A DNA stretch of 64,000 nt from Jaltomata sinuosa (lineage: Eukaryota; Streptophyta; Magnoliopsida; Solanales; Solanaceae). Below the pieces are notes generated by a model. It did no database searches. It saw only the letters and a program-made list of their open reading frames with translations, and was not told where the DNA came from. The position numbers and the translations under genes are program-made. The DNA is taken from positions 310,001-374,000 of the forward strand of contig QJPP01000850.1 of the NCBI GenBank assembly GCA_003996215.1, in the 5' to 3' direction. This document shows, in pieces, positions 23,166-34,389 of this stretch. Position 1 is the stretch's first letter; each line of letters starts with the position of its first letter.

Positions 23166-24346
23166 TCGCTGGTAGTTTAGATTAAGTTCCTTCTTTATTT
23201 CATTTCACTTCCAACAAACTTTCCTCCATTTGAGAGCTCGGCTAAGAGGGAGAAATTGCCCATTATCATCGATTCCCCACCTTTTGGAGGTAATTCTCAT
23301 CCTCTCATCATTCTAGTGTTGATTCTACCTTCTTTTTAGCATTTCTTTTTCGTTAGTTTTTCCAATTGCATGGTGATCCTCCGAGATTAGAGTGGACTTT
23401 GGGGATGTTTTGGGCCCCAAAATGAGTCCCGTTTGTGCTTAAATTCTGGGCATGGGTTTTAAACTCGTTGCGAACATATTTATAAAATTTGTTTTTTTAT
23501 TTTGTTGCGTGGACCCTGAGGGTCATTTTTTGACCCAATTTTTGGCCAGAATTTCCATTTAGTGATATGGGTGTCATTCTTCTCATTTTGACACCTAGTT
23601 TATGTTCTTATATCGTGGAAGCTTTCTAAGGCTGTTCAAAAGGGGAAGGCACATGAGTAACAGTTCATGCTTGTAGTTCGTCCCTGAGATAGGTTACAAT
23701 TTATTTTTCTTAGAGCTAGCTTAGTTGGATTATATGTCTTATAAATTATTGGAACGTTAGATTAGATCTTAGGGTAGCAATAGGCTTAAATCTTATGATC
23801 GTATAAATTGGCCATTTTGGGATCGTAGATTAGAACTATATTGTTTATCCTTAGTTTAGGAGCTTGTAGAATTGTTGTGGCAGTCCTAGAATCGTTAGAA
23901 TGATTTTAGGAGGTTTTAGAGGTAGAGTAGGTGCTTTTAGTGATTTTCATAGTTATTTTCCACTTGTTCTGCTTATTTTTACCGTTATTGCGTAACTCTG
24001 GACCCGAGGTCATAGTTTTGGACTGGACGGAGTTTCAGGTAAATACCCTGTTTGGAAGGCAACTTTGCTCTATTCTCTGGTTATATTTTTTGCTTGATTG
24101 AGTGTGTACTGTATGTATATATACTTATCCATTTTGGTGATCATGAGAATGGCACATAAAGAAGTTTTTGAAGGAAGAATGGTTGACTCCCGAGCTAAAA
24201 AAGGCTTATCACTTTTACTACACATTTCAAACTTTTAAAAAAAGGAATTGTACCACTTTACTATTGATTTTAGATTGTAGAAACTAAAAGCCTCATTTTC
24301 CACTAACTTGAGCTTCATGGAGAGCATCTATTATTTTATCATCCTT

Positions 24347-24509
24347 CTGATGTAAGATTCCAGACTTATATTTTACTTATCATCTGTCTGATGTAAGATT
24401 CCAGACTTATATTTTACTTATCGTGTGTCTGATGTCAGATTCCAAACTTTAATTTACTTATTGTGTGTTCGATGTAAGATCCCAAACTCACACATATATT
24501 GGTCTCATA
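24347..24509. repeat. 41-bp tandem repeat (four units) in E3 LTR
   Basis: Units beginning CTGATGTAAGATTCCAGAC at 24347, 24388, 24429 and about 24469. It sits just before a CATCGCAT-rich stretch, as do the unrelated arrays in E7 and E1. Confidence 0.85.
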
Positions 24510-25309
24510 CTGCATCGCATGGATTTCACATTGCATCGTGATGGTTCCTGGCTTGTTCTTTACCATGGTTGTCTACTTTTTTCTTCGTTATTATTATTAT
24601 CTTCATTATCTATCTAGATTATGTCTATGCTCCATTGACAACTAAATTTTAGGTGGATCCCTGTAGTTATTTACTTTCCCGTAATTTATATTATGTATTA
24701 TCTTACTGTGCTCGGTCAGCCTCTGATGCCTATAGGGTAACCATTATTTTGGAACTCATACTACACTTTGTATCTTTTTCTAATGCAGTACCTATTACGA
24801 TCCACCCTCGTTAATCCTCCTATAATTCGTGGCCAGTTGTTGTTCGGATCGTGGTTAGCTCCTGGTGTTTTGGAGACTTTTACTGCTTTCCATCTACCCT
24901 TCTGTCTATATTTTGTATTTTGGATAAACAGTACTTGTTAACAACTACTTTGTACTTTAGACGCTCTTGTACCAGTGACACCAGGTCCGGGGTTGGTTCT
25001 TGTGTATAATTGTCTTCTCTGTCACTTTAAGGCCATTTTAGTTTATTTATTATCGTTAGTATGTATCTATATTGTTGGCCCTTATTTTTCCTTAAATTTT
25101 CTCTTTTATTTTCCTTTTTTAAATTGTATTATTACCTTTCACATCATTGGGTTGGCTTGCCTACAGGAGAATTATGTAGGCATCATCGTGGCCCAGTTTT
25201 GGGTCATGACATAAACTTTACTTCAGCAAAAATGAGGTGAGGGAAATTTTGGGATTCAACCCTTCTACAAAGGCCGCATTCCTCCGCTCCTATGAGATTT
25301 TAGGTGCTC

Positions 25310-25600
25310 CGTGACTTGCTTCGCAGAACCTTGCGACATAGTCCCTAAGTGTTTCCAAACCTCCCTACTCAATGCTGAACACGTCAATCATAGCCAGGAA
25401 CTCCAAGCCACCTTTAGGCCTCTATTTCTCAAAAGCCAATGCTCTCGCCATGGGCCTCAAGAGGTCATTAATTCATCTTTTTGGTACCACGCCCCTTGTC
25501 AGATCTGCATTCACATCTATTATGGAAATAAAGGCATTAATGGCTTCAGTCATGTCCTGATTTTCATGCAAAATGCAACACAACCAATCCATACAAAAAA
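25310..25600 (-). pseudogene. E5 gag-like remnant
   Basis: The minus-strand reading contains MTEAINAFISIIDVNADL, then LLRPMARALAFEK and FLAMIDVFSIE with LETLRDYVARF, interrupted by three stops. It lies just downstream of the PBS, where gag is expected. I do not recognise the family with certainty. Confidence 0.4.
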
Positions 25601-25627
25601 CAAAGTTAAACCCACACAATTGCTCTG

Positions 25628-25645
25628 GCCCCATGATGGGTGCCA
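25628..25645 (-). other. E5 primer-binding site (probably tRNA-Lys)
   Basis: Minus-strand TGGCACCCATCATGGGGC. Compared with the plant tRNA-Lys complement as I recall it, it differs at three sites, all CpG-type transitions, consistent with decay of methylated DNA. Confidence 0.5.
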
Positions 25646-25648
25646 AAT

Positions 25649-26328
25649 TATTTACCCTAGATTTGCTATAGTTGAATTTATATGTGAATCAAGAGCACAT
25701 GTTACAATTTAACCTTGTTTTAGATTCAATTTACTAATGATTTGATTATTAAATGATAATAAAAGCAAGCAATATATCGTGTAAGAAAGATAAGCAAAGT
25801 AAAGAAGACTAATTTAAGTATGCCCAAAATGGATATGCGCGTTCCCGGAGATCGGCTTCCAACTATTTGAGCTACTATCAGAACAAGACACGATGTAAGC
25901 TAAAAGAAATACATGGAGACCAAGAATATTGTTGTATTCGGTGAGAGAATTGGATTGCATATGCCTTTACAAGTGAACAGGGGCAACTATTTATAGGTTT
26001 TAACATTAGGCCTTGTCCAATTATAGTGTGCCACTAGAGCCCTATAGTACCTAAGCCTATATCCTTGTGCCACGTATTTTGTCCTTCGAGGGATGTGCTA
26101 GCTAATATACTTGTAATGCTCAGCCACGTACGAGCTTGACCACGTCCATGAGAAGCATGGCCAGTTTGTCTCCCACCCATCCTTTTATGCCACATCACTG
26201 AGGGCAGTTGTCCTTTCATCCTCATCATCCTCAAGAGGACATCTTCCACCATCGCCATTCAAAGGGGGGATATTTCAAGATTCGACATTCCTTGTCGCGA
26301 TGAGTCTTCACACTGGTTCCTCTGTTGG
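25649..26328 (-). repeat. E5 LTR-like region
   Basis: Begins TATTTACCC next to the PBS and has a minus-strand TATA box at 25987-25997. The outer end is unclear and is placed at the start of the E6 terminal duplication. Confidence 0.4.
25987..25997 (-). promoter_or_regulatory. TATA box of E5 LTR
   Basis: Minus-strand CCTATAAATAG, about 340 bp from the PBS side of the LTR. Confidence 0.5.
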
Positions 26329-26418
26329 TGTTGGTGACACCCAATTTTGACTCTCCTTTCTCTATAATTTTGGTGTTGTTAAAACCCATTTTTGACTCTC
26401 CTTTCTCTATAATTAATT
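26329..26418. repeat. 45-bp duplication of the E6 LTR terminus
   Basis: TTTTGACTCTCCTTTCTCTA and its surroundings occur twice in direct orientation with a 45-bp period (26329-26373 and 26374-26418), differing mainly in the first bases (GGTGACACCC versus GTTAAAACCC). The true LTR start may be either copy. Confidence 0.75.
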
Positions 26419-27927
26419 TATCTATGCTTCTTAGTCCTAAATAATTTACTAATATAAATTCTTCTATTTATTTTAACACTAATCTCAACAAATTCTTAAA
26501 AAGAGGTTATTGCCTCTACCTTGTTTTTGAATATTGTAATTAAATAACCTTAATTACTTTTTATATTAAAACTATGCAAAAAAAGGGAAGAAGAAATAAA
26601 CAAATAAATATTAGTTGTCCTCATTTTTACTCATATTATTATTACTTTAAATAATTTAACCATTTTTATCACGTTTTGTTGCAAATTAAATTTAATCTCA
26701 ATACGTATATTAAATTATTTATATAGTTTGTGTACGTATATATTTTAGAAGATTAATTAGGATGAAAAAAGTATCATTAAATTAATTAAGTGAAAAAGGA
26801 TTGAAAAAAACAATTTTTTCATACAAATTAATTCACTTATACCCATACTAGGTCCAAATTAGAGGTTAATTTGGTCAAAAATCGCAGCCCAAAAACTCGT
26901 TGACCCGAGCCAGTTAATAATAAAGAACTATAACCCCTCTATTCCCTCACTTCAGCATTTTTAATCCCCCACTTCATCTTTTCAAACCCAACCTCCAGAC
27001 AAATCAATTCCTAACCCTAACTACCCTCTGCGCCGCCCACCGAATTTCGCGCTCAGATCTCTGTCACCCCCGTCAATCATCTCTGAGCATCAATAGTGCC
27101 CTAGCTTCATCAAAAACTACTAAGTTCAAATGTTCACTAGCAAGAAAGATTGTCAAATCTCTTGAAAACAACAATACAATTCAAAATCCGTGGTTCAGAC
27201 TCAAGTGTTATGTTTTTACATTTATTGCTTCTCCTTGTTCATCTTATCTTCTTTGTCACACAATCTAGTCAGAGAAGTGAATCTTTATATTTTATTGATA
27301 TTTTTTGAATTCTAGCATCCCATATTTCAAACTAGCAAAGCCTTGGTTTTTCACTATAAAAAGGGCTCACCAAGAACGGATTTCGACATCAAAAGTCTCT
27401 TCTACAACCTTAAGTCTAGAGCTTTAATATACATAGTTCCTTTTGGCTAAAGTTCTCTTCTACATCATTTACAAAATTTGTCCGGAGGGAGTTGATAGCG
27501 GAGTTTAAGACTCGAAGACTCAAAAGCACTAGTTCGCTGCCCCAGAAAAGATCCGTATTTCCTCTCTTTCATCTCATTTTAATTCATACAGTAAAGGTAA
27601 TCGTTTGAATGTTTGGCCACTTGTCTAATTTTTATTTTAAGTATTTGTTTAAATTTATTCTTTAGTATGCCAAATGATTAACCACAGCTAGAGATCTTAA
27701 GAGGGAAATTATTTGTTCATTAACTTGTCGCATATGCGATTAACTTTGTTACCCATTGAATATCTATTTTTTTCTGTGAATCTTTAGAATCTACTTTGCT
27801 CTTGTTTTTTCTTCAAATCAGTTCTGAAAGAATAAAAGAAACTAGCACCGTTAGAGAAAGAACTGCTGCTTTAACTCGCTAAATGTCTGATTAGTTTTTT
27901 CATTTTTTTCTTAAATCTGTCTTCAAT
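26374..27927 (+). repeat. E6 5' LTR, part 1 (U3 and start of R)
   Basis: AT-rich LTR start up to the E7 insertion. It carries a strong TATA box at 27354-27365. No gene is recognised. The last five bases (TCAAT) are the E7 target duplication. Confidence 0.75.
27354..27365 (+). promoter_or_regulatory. TATA box of E6 LTR
   Basis: CTATAAAAAGGG preceded by a pyrimidine-rich stretch, about 980 bp into the LTR. It supports plus-strand orientation and a U3 of about 1 kb. Confidence 0.65.
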
Positions 27928-28674
27928 TGTCACAATCCAAAACCGGGCCATGATGGCGCCTACACAACCCCTCAGTAGGCAAGCCAAACCCAAAAATGCG
28001 AAAGACAATAAAAGCAGTTTAAGTAGGAAAAGAGGAAGATATAAACATACATAAGAAATAGGGTCGATAGCATATATAAATACCAAATGTACTACATATA
28101 CAAAACATGGCCCTAAAGTGACCAAGAAGATAAAACATACACAAAAACCAACTCAGACCTGGTGTCACCGGTACAAGAGCGGCTAAAGTACGGAGTAGTT
28201 ATACAACAAACTCTATCTATCCAAAATAAAAAATATAGATAGAAAATACAAGATGGAAAACATGTAAAGTCTCCAAGACGTTGGGAGCTCACCACGATCC
28301 AAACTGCAACAGGTCTGGAATGACGGGAGGATCAATGGGGGGGGGGGTCGTACTAGGTGCTGCATTAGAAAAAGAGGCAGAGTTTCATATGAGTACCAAA
28401 CCAATGGGTATCCAGTAAGCATCATAGGCCGATCGAGCGCTGAAAGATAATATATAATTTAAATTACAGGAAAGTAAGAAAAATATAGGGATCCACCTAA
28501 ATATAGTTATAAAATCGAAAACAAAACCAATCGAACCAATAAGAAGGAACAAAAAACAAACTCAATCCCAGTCAACCAACAAACCAAGTACACCCAAGTC
28601 AATGATATACGATGAGAGATGATGTGATGTATGAGGACATAATAGAATGATAGAGTAAGAACCCGATATCCGAT

Positions 28675-28865
28675 ACCCGGGGAACCAAGAATTTAACCTC
28701 GAGCTCATCAACAATTGCATGGAAGTAAAACCCAAAAATAATGTATTGGGGCCCCCGGAAATGAATATCAAGCTTATCAACAAGGCATAAAGGTAAAACC
28801 CAAAAATAGTGCACGGGGTACCCGGAAATGAACATCGAGCTTATTAGTAAATGCATAAAAGTAAT
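28675..28865. repeat. Three-unit tandem repeat in E7 left LTR
   Basis: Diverged units of about 65-75 bp with the core CCCGGAAATGAACATCGAGC followed by TTATCAACAAG and GTAAAACCCAAAAATA. Confidence 0.75.
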
Positions 28866-29964
28866 ATTTTTCCTTTCCTCGCCAAAACCAGTAAAACCTG
28901 AGATAATTCCTTTAAAAGTCCGAAAACCATGACAACCCAGTAAATCTCAAGTTTGGAATAAGAAACCTCAAAAATCTTTCTTTTCTGTACTGATAGACAT
29001 GGGAACGCAGTATGAGCATGTAATTTCCACGTTCAGATAATATAGCACGCAATAAAGCAAAACAGGGCAAAATACCCTTCAAGTAAAAGAACTGACCTGG
29101 AAACTCTATCTAAATCCAAGCTATGGCCTCGGGCCCACAGTTACACACAACCAATAATTAAAGTGGAAAATAGCGAAAAAGGACTACAGAAACCACTACA
29201 AGCATCTACTCTACCTCTAAAACCTCCTAAAAGCATACTAAGGATTCTAGGCTAGCCACGGTGATATTACAAGCTCCTAAAATAAGGATAATTGTAAAAG
29301 ATTCTAATCTACGGTCCGAAATGGACAATATAATACAAGTTACATGATTTAATCCTATTTCTACCTAAAATTCTAACCTAACATTCTAGTAATATAAACG
29401 ATATAAAATCTAACTAAACTCAGTCTAGGAAGTAAACCATAACCTACCTCGGGGCCGAACTGCAACCACGAACTGTCACTCATATGTCTTACCCTTCCGA
29501 GCAGCCTAAAATCTCCCATGCTATCAAGAATAAAATCCATGTTTCAAGGCGAGAAGAATGACACTCATAATGCTATACGAGAATTTGGGCTGAAAATTGG
29601 GTCGTAAAAGGACCCTCGGGGACTGCGCAATGAAACAGAAAACAAAATTTACAATTATGTTTGCAACAGGTTAAGGAACCCATACCCAAAGGTTGGGCAC
29701 GAACGGGACTCATTTCGGGGCCCAAACAGCCCTGAAGCCCACTAGTTCAAGGGAATTTTAAAATAGAGAAGAGAGGAATTTAAAGGCGAAAGCTTACCAA
29801 TTCGAAAACAAGAATGATCACGAAATGAAGGAGTTTCTACCACAAGCTTTGAAGAGGTTTGGAGTCTAATTTGGAGCTTTGAAGTTCTATATCAATGGGG
29901 GGAAAACGCATGGGAAATATTGGAAATGAAAGAGAAGGAGTTGGAGATGGCAACTTAAAGGCTG

Positions 29965-30190
29965 CAGCGATGCCTAGGCGTATGCATCCAGGCGCTGCAT
30001 ACGTGGCCCTGTGCACGCGGCCAGGCGCACACGCACATGAAGGCCAGGTAGAGGCCCAGGCCAGTGGTATGCTAGCATGCACGCGGGCTGGCCAACGCGC
30101 ACGCGCCATGCCAGCTGCCTAGGCGATGGCCAACAAGGAAGAGTCGGCTGGTGCTGCTGTGCGTATGCGGCCATGCCCCCGCATGGGCAA
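29965..30190. repeat. GC-rich cassette in E7 left LTR
   Basis: About 220 bp of words such as GCCAGGCGCACACGCAC, GCATACGTGGCCC and CACGCGGGC, bordered by CAACTTAAAGG and ATGACAGCAACCAG. Very CpG-rich against AT-rich flanks. Confidence 0.65.
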
Positions 30191-30890
30191 TGTCCTGCTG
30201 ATGCCATGACAGCAACCAGCTGCCAACATGAACTTTTCTCCGACAGACCCTCGGGAACACATCTAAGGTCCCGTGAGCACAAACGAGTTGAGCTATTCAA
30301 CTAATAATGGCATTTCAAACTCAACAAAATCGAGAAAATCCCAACGGAGGTCGATATAACAAAAAGTGGGCCCCACCCCCAAAACCAACTTTTGACCAAC
30401 TTTTTCAAAATGAAACCCAAGGGCCAAAAACAAGTCTGTAAGCCCCGGGACCCAAACCAAGGGTCCCTCTAGCCCAAAGTCGACATTCCAGAGCTTACAA
30501 CGCTGACAAAATTTCCATCTGAGGTCGTATTCTCCGAATGTTGACCAAAGTCAACCCCATAAGCTAAACTAGCTTGAAAACACAGAAAATAACACAAAAC
30601 CAAATCGAGAGTACCCAGACCAAAGGTCCCACTAGACCAAAATCCCCGCTCCAAAGCCAACAGAACTGGCGAAATTTGATTTTGAGCATGTTTACCAAGA
30701 AAGTTGACCGAAGTCAAAGATTTTCTAAGTTCAAATTCTAAAACAAGGAAATAGCCATAATGACCTAATGAACAGTCCGGGCACCAAACCGTCAGTACCA
30801 CCAAGTCATAAATAACCTGTAGCCGCTGTGGGAAAGCTCAAAATGCAGAAAAGCATAAAATATAGGAAAATGACATGGAGGGTCATAACA

Positions 30891-30929
30891 ACATCCACTA
30901 CTAAAAGGACTTTCGTCCTCAAAAGTTAA
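30891..30929 (-). other. E7 pre-LTR segment
   Basis: Minus-strand CCTTTTAGTAGTGGATGT directly before the 3' LTR, the position of the polypurine tract; also conserved in E3. Confidence 0.5.
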
Positions 30930-32298
30930 AGAAAAGATAGTACTTGAAGACTCGAAGAGGCGAGGATAGCGAGTCCACATATCGGTCTCAATCTCCCAAG
31001 TAGCCTACTTGATAAGATGATGCCGCTACTGAACCTTAACTGATGGAATCTCCTTGGACCTCAACCTCCTAAACTGCCTGTCCAGAATAGCAACAAGTTT
31101 TTCCTCAAAAGCTAAAGACTCATCCAACTAAACTAAATCACACTAAGCACGTCAGACTCATCTGGGATATACCGTCACAACATAGAGATATGAAAAACTG
31201 GGTGAACACTGGAAAGAGCAGGAGGCAAGGCCAACTCATAAGCAACCTCCCCAATGGGATGAAGGATCTCAAATGGCCTAATGAACCTAGGACTGATCTT
31301 ATCCTTCCTCCCAAACCTCATCACGCCCTTCATGGGCGACACCCGGAGGAACACACTGTCACCAACCATGAACTCTAGATCTCAAACACTCTAGTTAGCA
31401 TAACTCTTCTGCCTACTCTGGGCAGTGCAAAGTCTCTCCTGAATGACCCGAACCCTATCTATAGAATCACGAAGCAAATCGATGCCCCACGGCTTAACCT
31501 CAATAGCATCAAACCAACCAACCAGAGATCTGCACCGCCTACCATACAAAGCCTCGAATGGAGCCATCAGAATGCTAGAATGGTAACTATTATTATATGC
31601 AAACTCTGCCAAAGCTAAGCACTGGTCCCACTGACCCTCGAAATTAATAACACAGGCTCACAACATATCCTCCAAAACATGAATAGTATGCTCTGACTGA
31701 CCCTCAGTCTGTGGAAAGCAGTGCTAAGCTCAACTCTAATACCCAACTCTCTCTGAATTGACCTCTAGAAATGTGAAGTCAACTGAGTACCACGGTCAGA
31801 AATAATGGAAACTGGGACACCATGCAAATGGACAATCTCACGAATGTAGATCTGAGCCAACCTCTCAGAACTGTAGGAAGTCTGAACCAGAAGAAAGTGA
31901 GCAGACTTTGTCAACCTATCCACAATAACCCAAATAACATCAAATCACTGCAAAGTACATGCAAACCAACAACAAAGTCCATAGCTATCCGCTCCCATTT
32001 CCACTCTGGAATGGGTAGCCTAAACCACCTGGCTTCTAGTGCTCAAACTTCACATGTTGACAGTTCAAGCACCTAGACACGAAAGCCTAGATATCCCTCT
32101 TCATCCCGCACCACCGTAGTGTTGACTTAAGTCATGGTACATCTTCGTTGCCCCAAGATGAATGGAATATCTGGAACAATGAGCCTTCTCCAAGATCAGT
32201 CTAACTAAGTCACCAACTTTAGGAACGCAGATATGACCCTCGATCCTCAGAGCACCCTCTGAATCCAAGGTCGCCTTCCTAGCCTCACCGCTCAACAC
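30930..32298 (-). pseudogene. E7 integrase with chromodomain (broken)
   Basis: From the N-terminus: HHCC domain in 32101-32298 (CSRYSIHLGATKMYHDL), damaged catalytic core, then FEALYGRRCRSLVGW in 31391-31612, SPRFIRPFEILHPIGE in 31175-31369, integrase C-terminal VHPVFHISML, and a chromodomain-like tail with RRLRSKEIPSVKV and ATWEIETDM ending TRYPRLF near 30940-30980. At least four stops or shifts. Motif for motif it matches E3, confirming one family. Confidence 0.82.
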
Positions 32299-32499
32299 CT
32301 TGTCACAAATGATCCTTCATCTATTATCATCAAATTGTTATGCCTGAATCTACTCCAACAAGGAAGATCTAGCCTCAACACTAGCAAAAATAAGGCCCGT
32401 CTCAGAAATATCAAGTCTAACTAACTTGTTAGCCAAGGACTGGATGTCCCAAACTAAAGGTCGCTCCTCTTTCGCTAAGAAATCCAAGCTACCATACTC

Positions 32500-33031
32500 A
32501 TTGCCTTATAGCTCAAGGCATCTGCTACCACATTTACCTTGCACGATGATAAAGAATAGAGATATCATAGTCCTTCAGTAACTCCAACCACCTACACTGC
32601 CTCAAATTTAGATCCTTCTGACTGAAAATGTACTGAAGACTACGATGGCCAGTGAAGATCTCACAATGCACGCCATAAAGATAATGCCTCCAAATCTTTA
32701 ACGTGAAGACTACCGCTGCTAACTCTAAGTTATATGTGGGATAGTTCCTCTTGTGAACCTTCAATTGTCTGAAAGCATAAGGAATAACCCAGCCCTGCTA
32801 CATCAACATATAACCCAAACCAATACCTGAAGCATCACAATATACAGTAAACCCCTGACCCTCAACCGAAAGAGTAAGAATCAGAGCTATTGTCAACAAG
32901 GCCTTGAGCTTCAGAAAGCTTGCCTCGCACTCATCTGACCACTGGAAGGGAACATTCTTCTGAGTCAATCTAGTCAATGAAGCTGCTATAGAAAAAACAA
33001 CCTCCAATAACCATCTGTAGTAACCTGCCAA
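32500..33031 (-). pseudogene. E7 RNase H domain (broken)
   Basis: 32798-33031 encodes FTVYCDASGIGLGYMLM with the upstream LTQKNVPFQWSDECE segment. 32534-32764 encodes NYPTYNLELAAVVF and HYLYGVHCEIFTGH, where the usual TDH Asp is replaced by Gly. The two pieces are separated by a frameshift. Final motif is unreadable. Confidence 0.78.
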
Positions 33032-34003
33032 CCTGATGAATTTGTGAACCTCGGTATGAGAAGTAGGCCTAGCCTAATCACAAACTGCTTCAATCTTTGC
33101 TGGATCCACCATAATCCCATCCTTCGAAACCACGTGCCCTAGAAATGCCACAAACTCAAGCAAAAACTCACACTTAGTGAATTTAGCATATAATTGATGG
33201 TCTCGCAAGGTCTGGAGTACAACTCGAAGATAATGTTAATTCTCCTCTCTACTCCTCAAATATATCAGAATGTTATTGATGAACACAATCACAAATGAGT
33301 CCAAGTAGGCACTGAACACACGATTCATCAACTCCATAAATGTTGTTGGGGCATTAGTCAACCCAAAAGACATGACTAGGAACTCATAATGGTTGTATCA
33401 AGTCCTAAATGTCGTCTTTTAGATGTCTGCATCCCTGATCCTCAACTGGTGGTAGCCGAACCTCAAGTCAATCTTAGAAAACATCGCTGCCCCCTATAGC
33501 TGGTCAAACAAATTATTAATATGCAGTATCAGATATATGTTCTTCACTGTCACCTTATTCAACTGTCTATAGTCAATACACATACGCATGGACCCATCCT
33601 TGTTCTTCACAAATAGAACCAGAGCACACTACAGAGACACACTAGGCCTGATGAACCCTCTACTCAACAGATCCTGGAGCTGATCCTTAAGATCCCTCAG
33701 CTCAGCTGGTGCTATCCTATATGGTGGAATAGAAATGGGTAGAGTTTCTGGCTCAACATCAATACCAAAGTCAATGTCACGATCAGGAGGAAGATCTGGA
33801 AGATCAGAAGGAAACACATTCGAATACTCACAAACCATAGGAACTGACCAAAGAGAAAGTGTGGTGGCACTAGTATCATGGATGTAGGCAAGATAGGCTA
33901 AGTACCCCTTCCCAACCAACTGTTGGGTGCTCAGGAAAGAAATAACTCCCCTCGGTATGTGGCTATCAGCACCCTTCCATATGATAAGAGGGATACCAGG
34001 CAT
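33032..34003 (-). pseudogene. E7 reverse transcriptase (catalytic site mutated)
   Basis: The N-terminal part is open in 33629-34003 (YSNVFPSDLPDLPPDRDIDF, then LKDQLQDLLSRGFIRPSVSL). The remainder is out of frame. The catalytic motif, usually VFIDDIL, reads VFINNIL at about 33269-33283, both Asp codons changed to Asn. Such an enzyme cannot polymerise. The cause is two G-to-A changes on the coding strand. Confidence 0.82.
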
Positions 34004-34381
34004 TCATAGAGTAACAGTCTTGGCAAAGAAATTCAAGACCGCATGATAAAGAGACAGCCAATCCATGCCTAAGATCAAATTAAAATCAACCATATCAAGT
34101 ACAACCAAGTCTACCCACGTGTTATACCCTAGGATAGTCACCACACAAGCCCGATACACCTGATCCACTGCTAAAGAATCTCCTACTGGGGTAGATATAT
34201 GCAAGGGCATAGGCAATGACTCACAAGCAGACTCTAGACGCGTAGCATAATAAGCAAATACATAGAAGAATGTAGACCCCAGATCAAACAAAGAAAAAGC
34301 AGACTGATGACAAATGGAGATCGTACTTGTGATAACAGAATCTGAAGCCTCAGCCTCTATCTGGTCGGGAATTGTATACAT
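34004..34381 (-). pseudogene. E7 protease domain
   Basis: 125 open codons with LFDLGSTFFYV (catalytic loop, usual form DPGSTFSYV or DSGATHSF) near the N-terminus and NLILGMDWLSLYHA near the C-terminus. A complete retropepsin fold of about 100 residues; the Ser or Pro after Asp is Leu. Confidence 0.78.
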
Positions 34382-34389
34382 ATGGCTCC

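Larger units (their letters stand above)
14840..25211 (+). mobile_element. E3: Del/Tekay-type Ty3/gypsy element, 3' end, split by E4
   Basis: Plus-strand element of the same family as E7. Visible parts are integrase C-terminus plus chromodomain (14845-15490), the last chromodomain codons after the E4 insertion (22300-22334), and the 3' LTR (22392-25211). The left part is missing because E2 lies at its broken edge; the remainder should be left of the window. The E4 insertion is framed by ATATG duplications at 15486-15490 and 22300-22304, so joining the two E3 pieces restores a continuous chromodomain reading. Confidence 0.85.
22392..25211 (+). repeat. E3 3' LTR (about 2.8 kb)
   Basis: Opens TATAATGACCCTC (the terminal TG mutated to TA relative to the E7 LTR) after the conserved pre-LTR sequence CCTTTTAGTAGTGGATGT, and closes GGGTCATGACA. 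It aligns with the reverse complement of the E7 LTRs in the first 500 bp and the last 500 bp. The two middle zones (22905-23165 and 24347-24500) hold sequence private to E3. Confidence 0.85.
25212..26328 (-). mobile_element. E5: remnant of a minus-strand LTR retrotransposon
   Basis: Contains a decayed gag start (about 25310-25600), a PBS and an LTR-like region from 25649 with its own TATA box. It is squeezed between the end of the E3 LTR and the start of the E6 LTR. Family uncertain; no pol is present in the window. Confidence 0.55.
27928..30890 (-). repeat. E7 3' LTR (left copy, 2963 bp)
   Basis: Plus-strand ends TGTCACAATCC and GGGTCATAACA. It holds a tandem repeat (28675-28865) and a GC-rich cassette (29965-30190). 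A G9 homopolymer lies near 28338-28347. No gene is seen. Confidence 0.92.

Noticed and set aside
25311..25712. 133-codon plus-strand open frame
   Set aside because: Lies antisense to the E5 gag-like reading and crosses the PBS and LTR edge; no domain seen.
27354..27927. TATA box and pyrimidine-rich leader as a host gene promoter
   Set aside because: No coding sequence follows; the region fits the U3-R part of the E6 LTR and continues across the E7 and E8 insertions.
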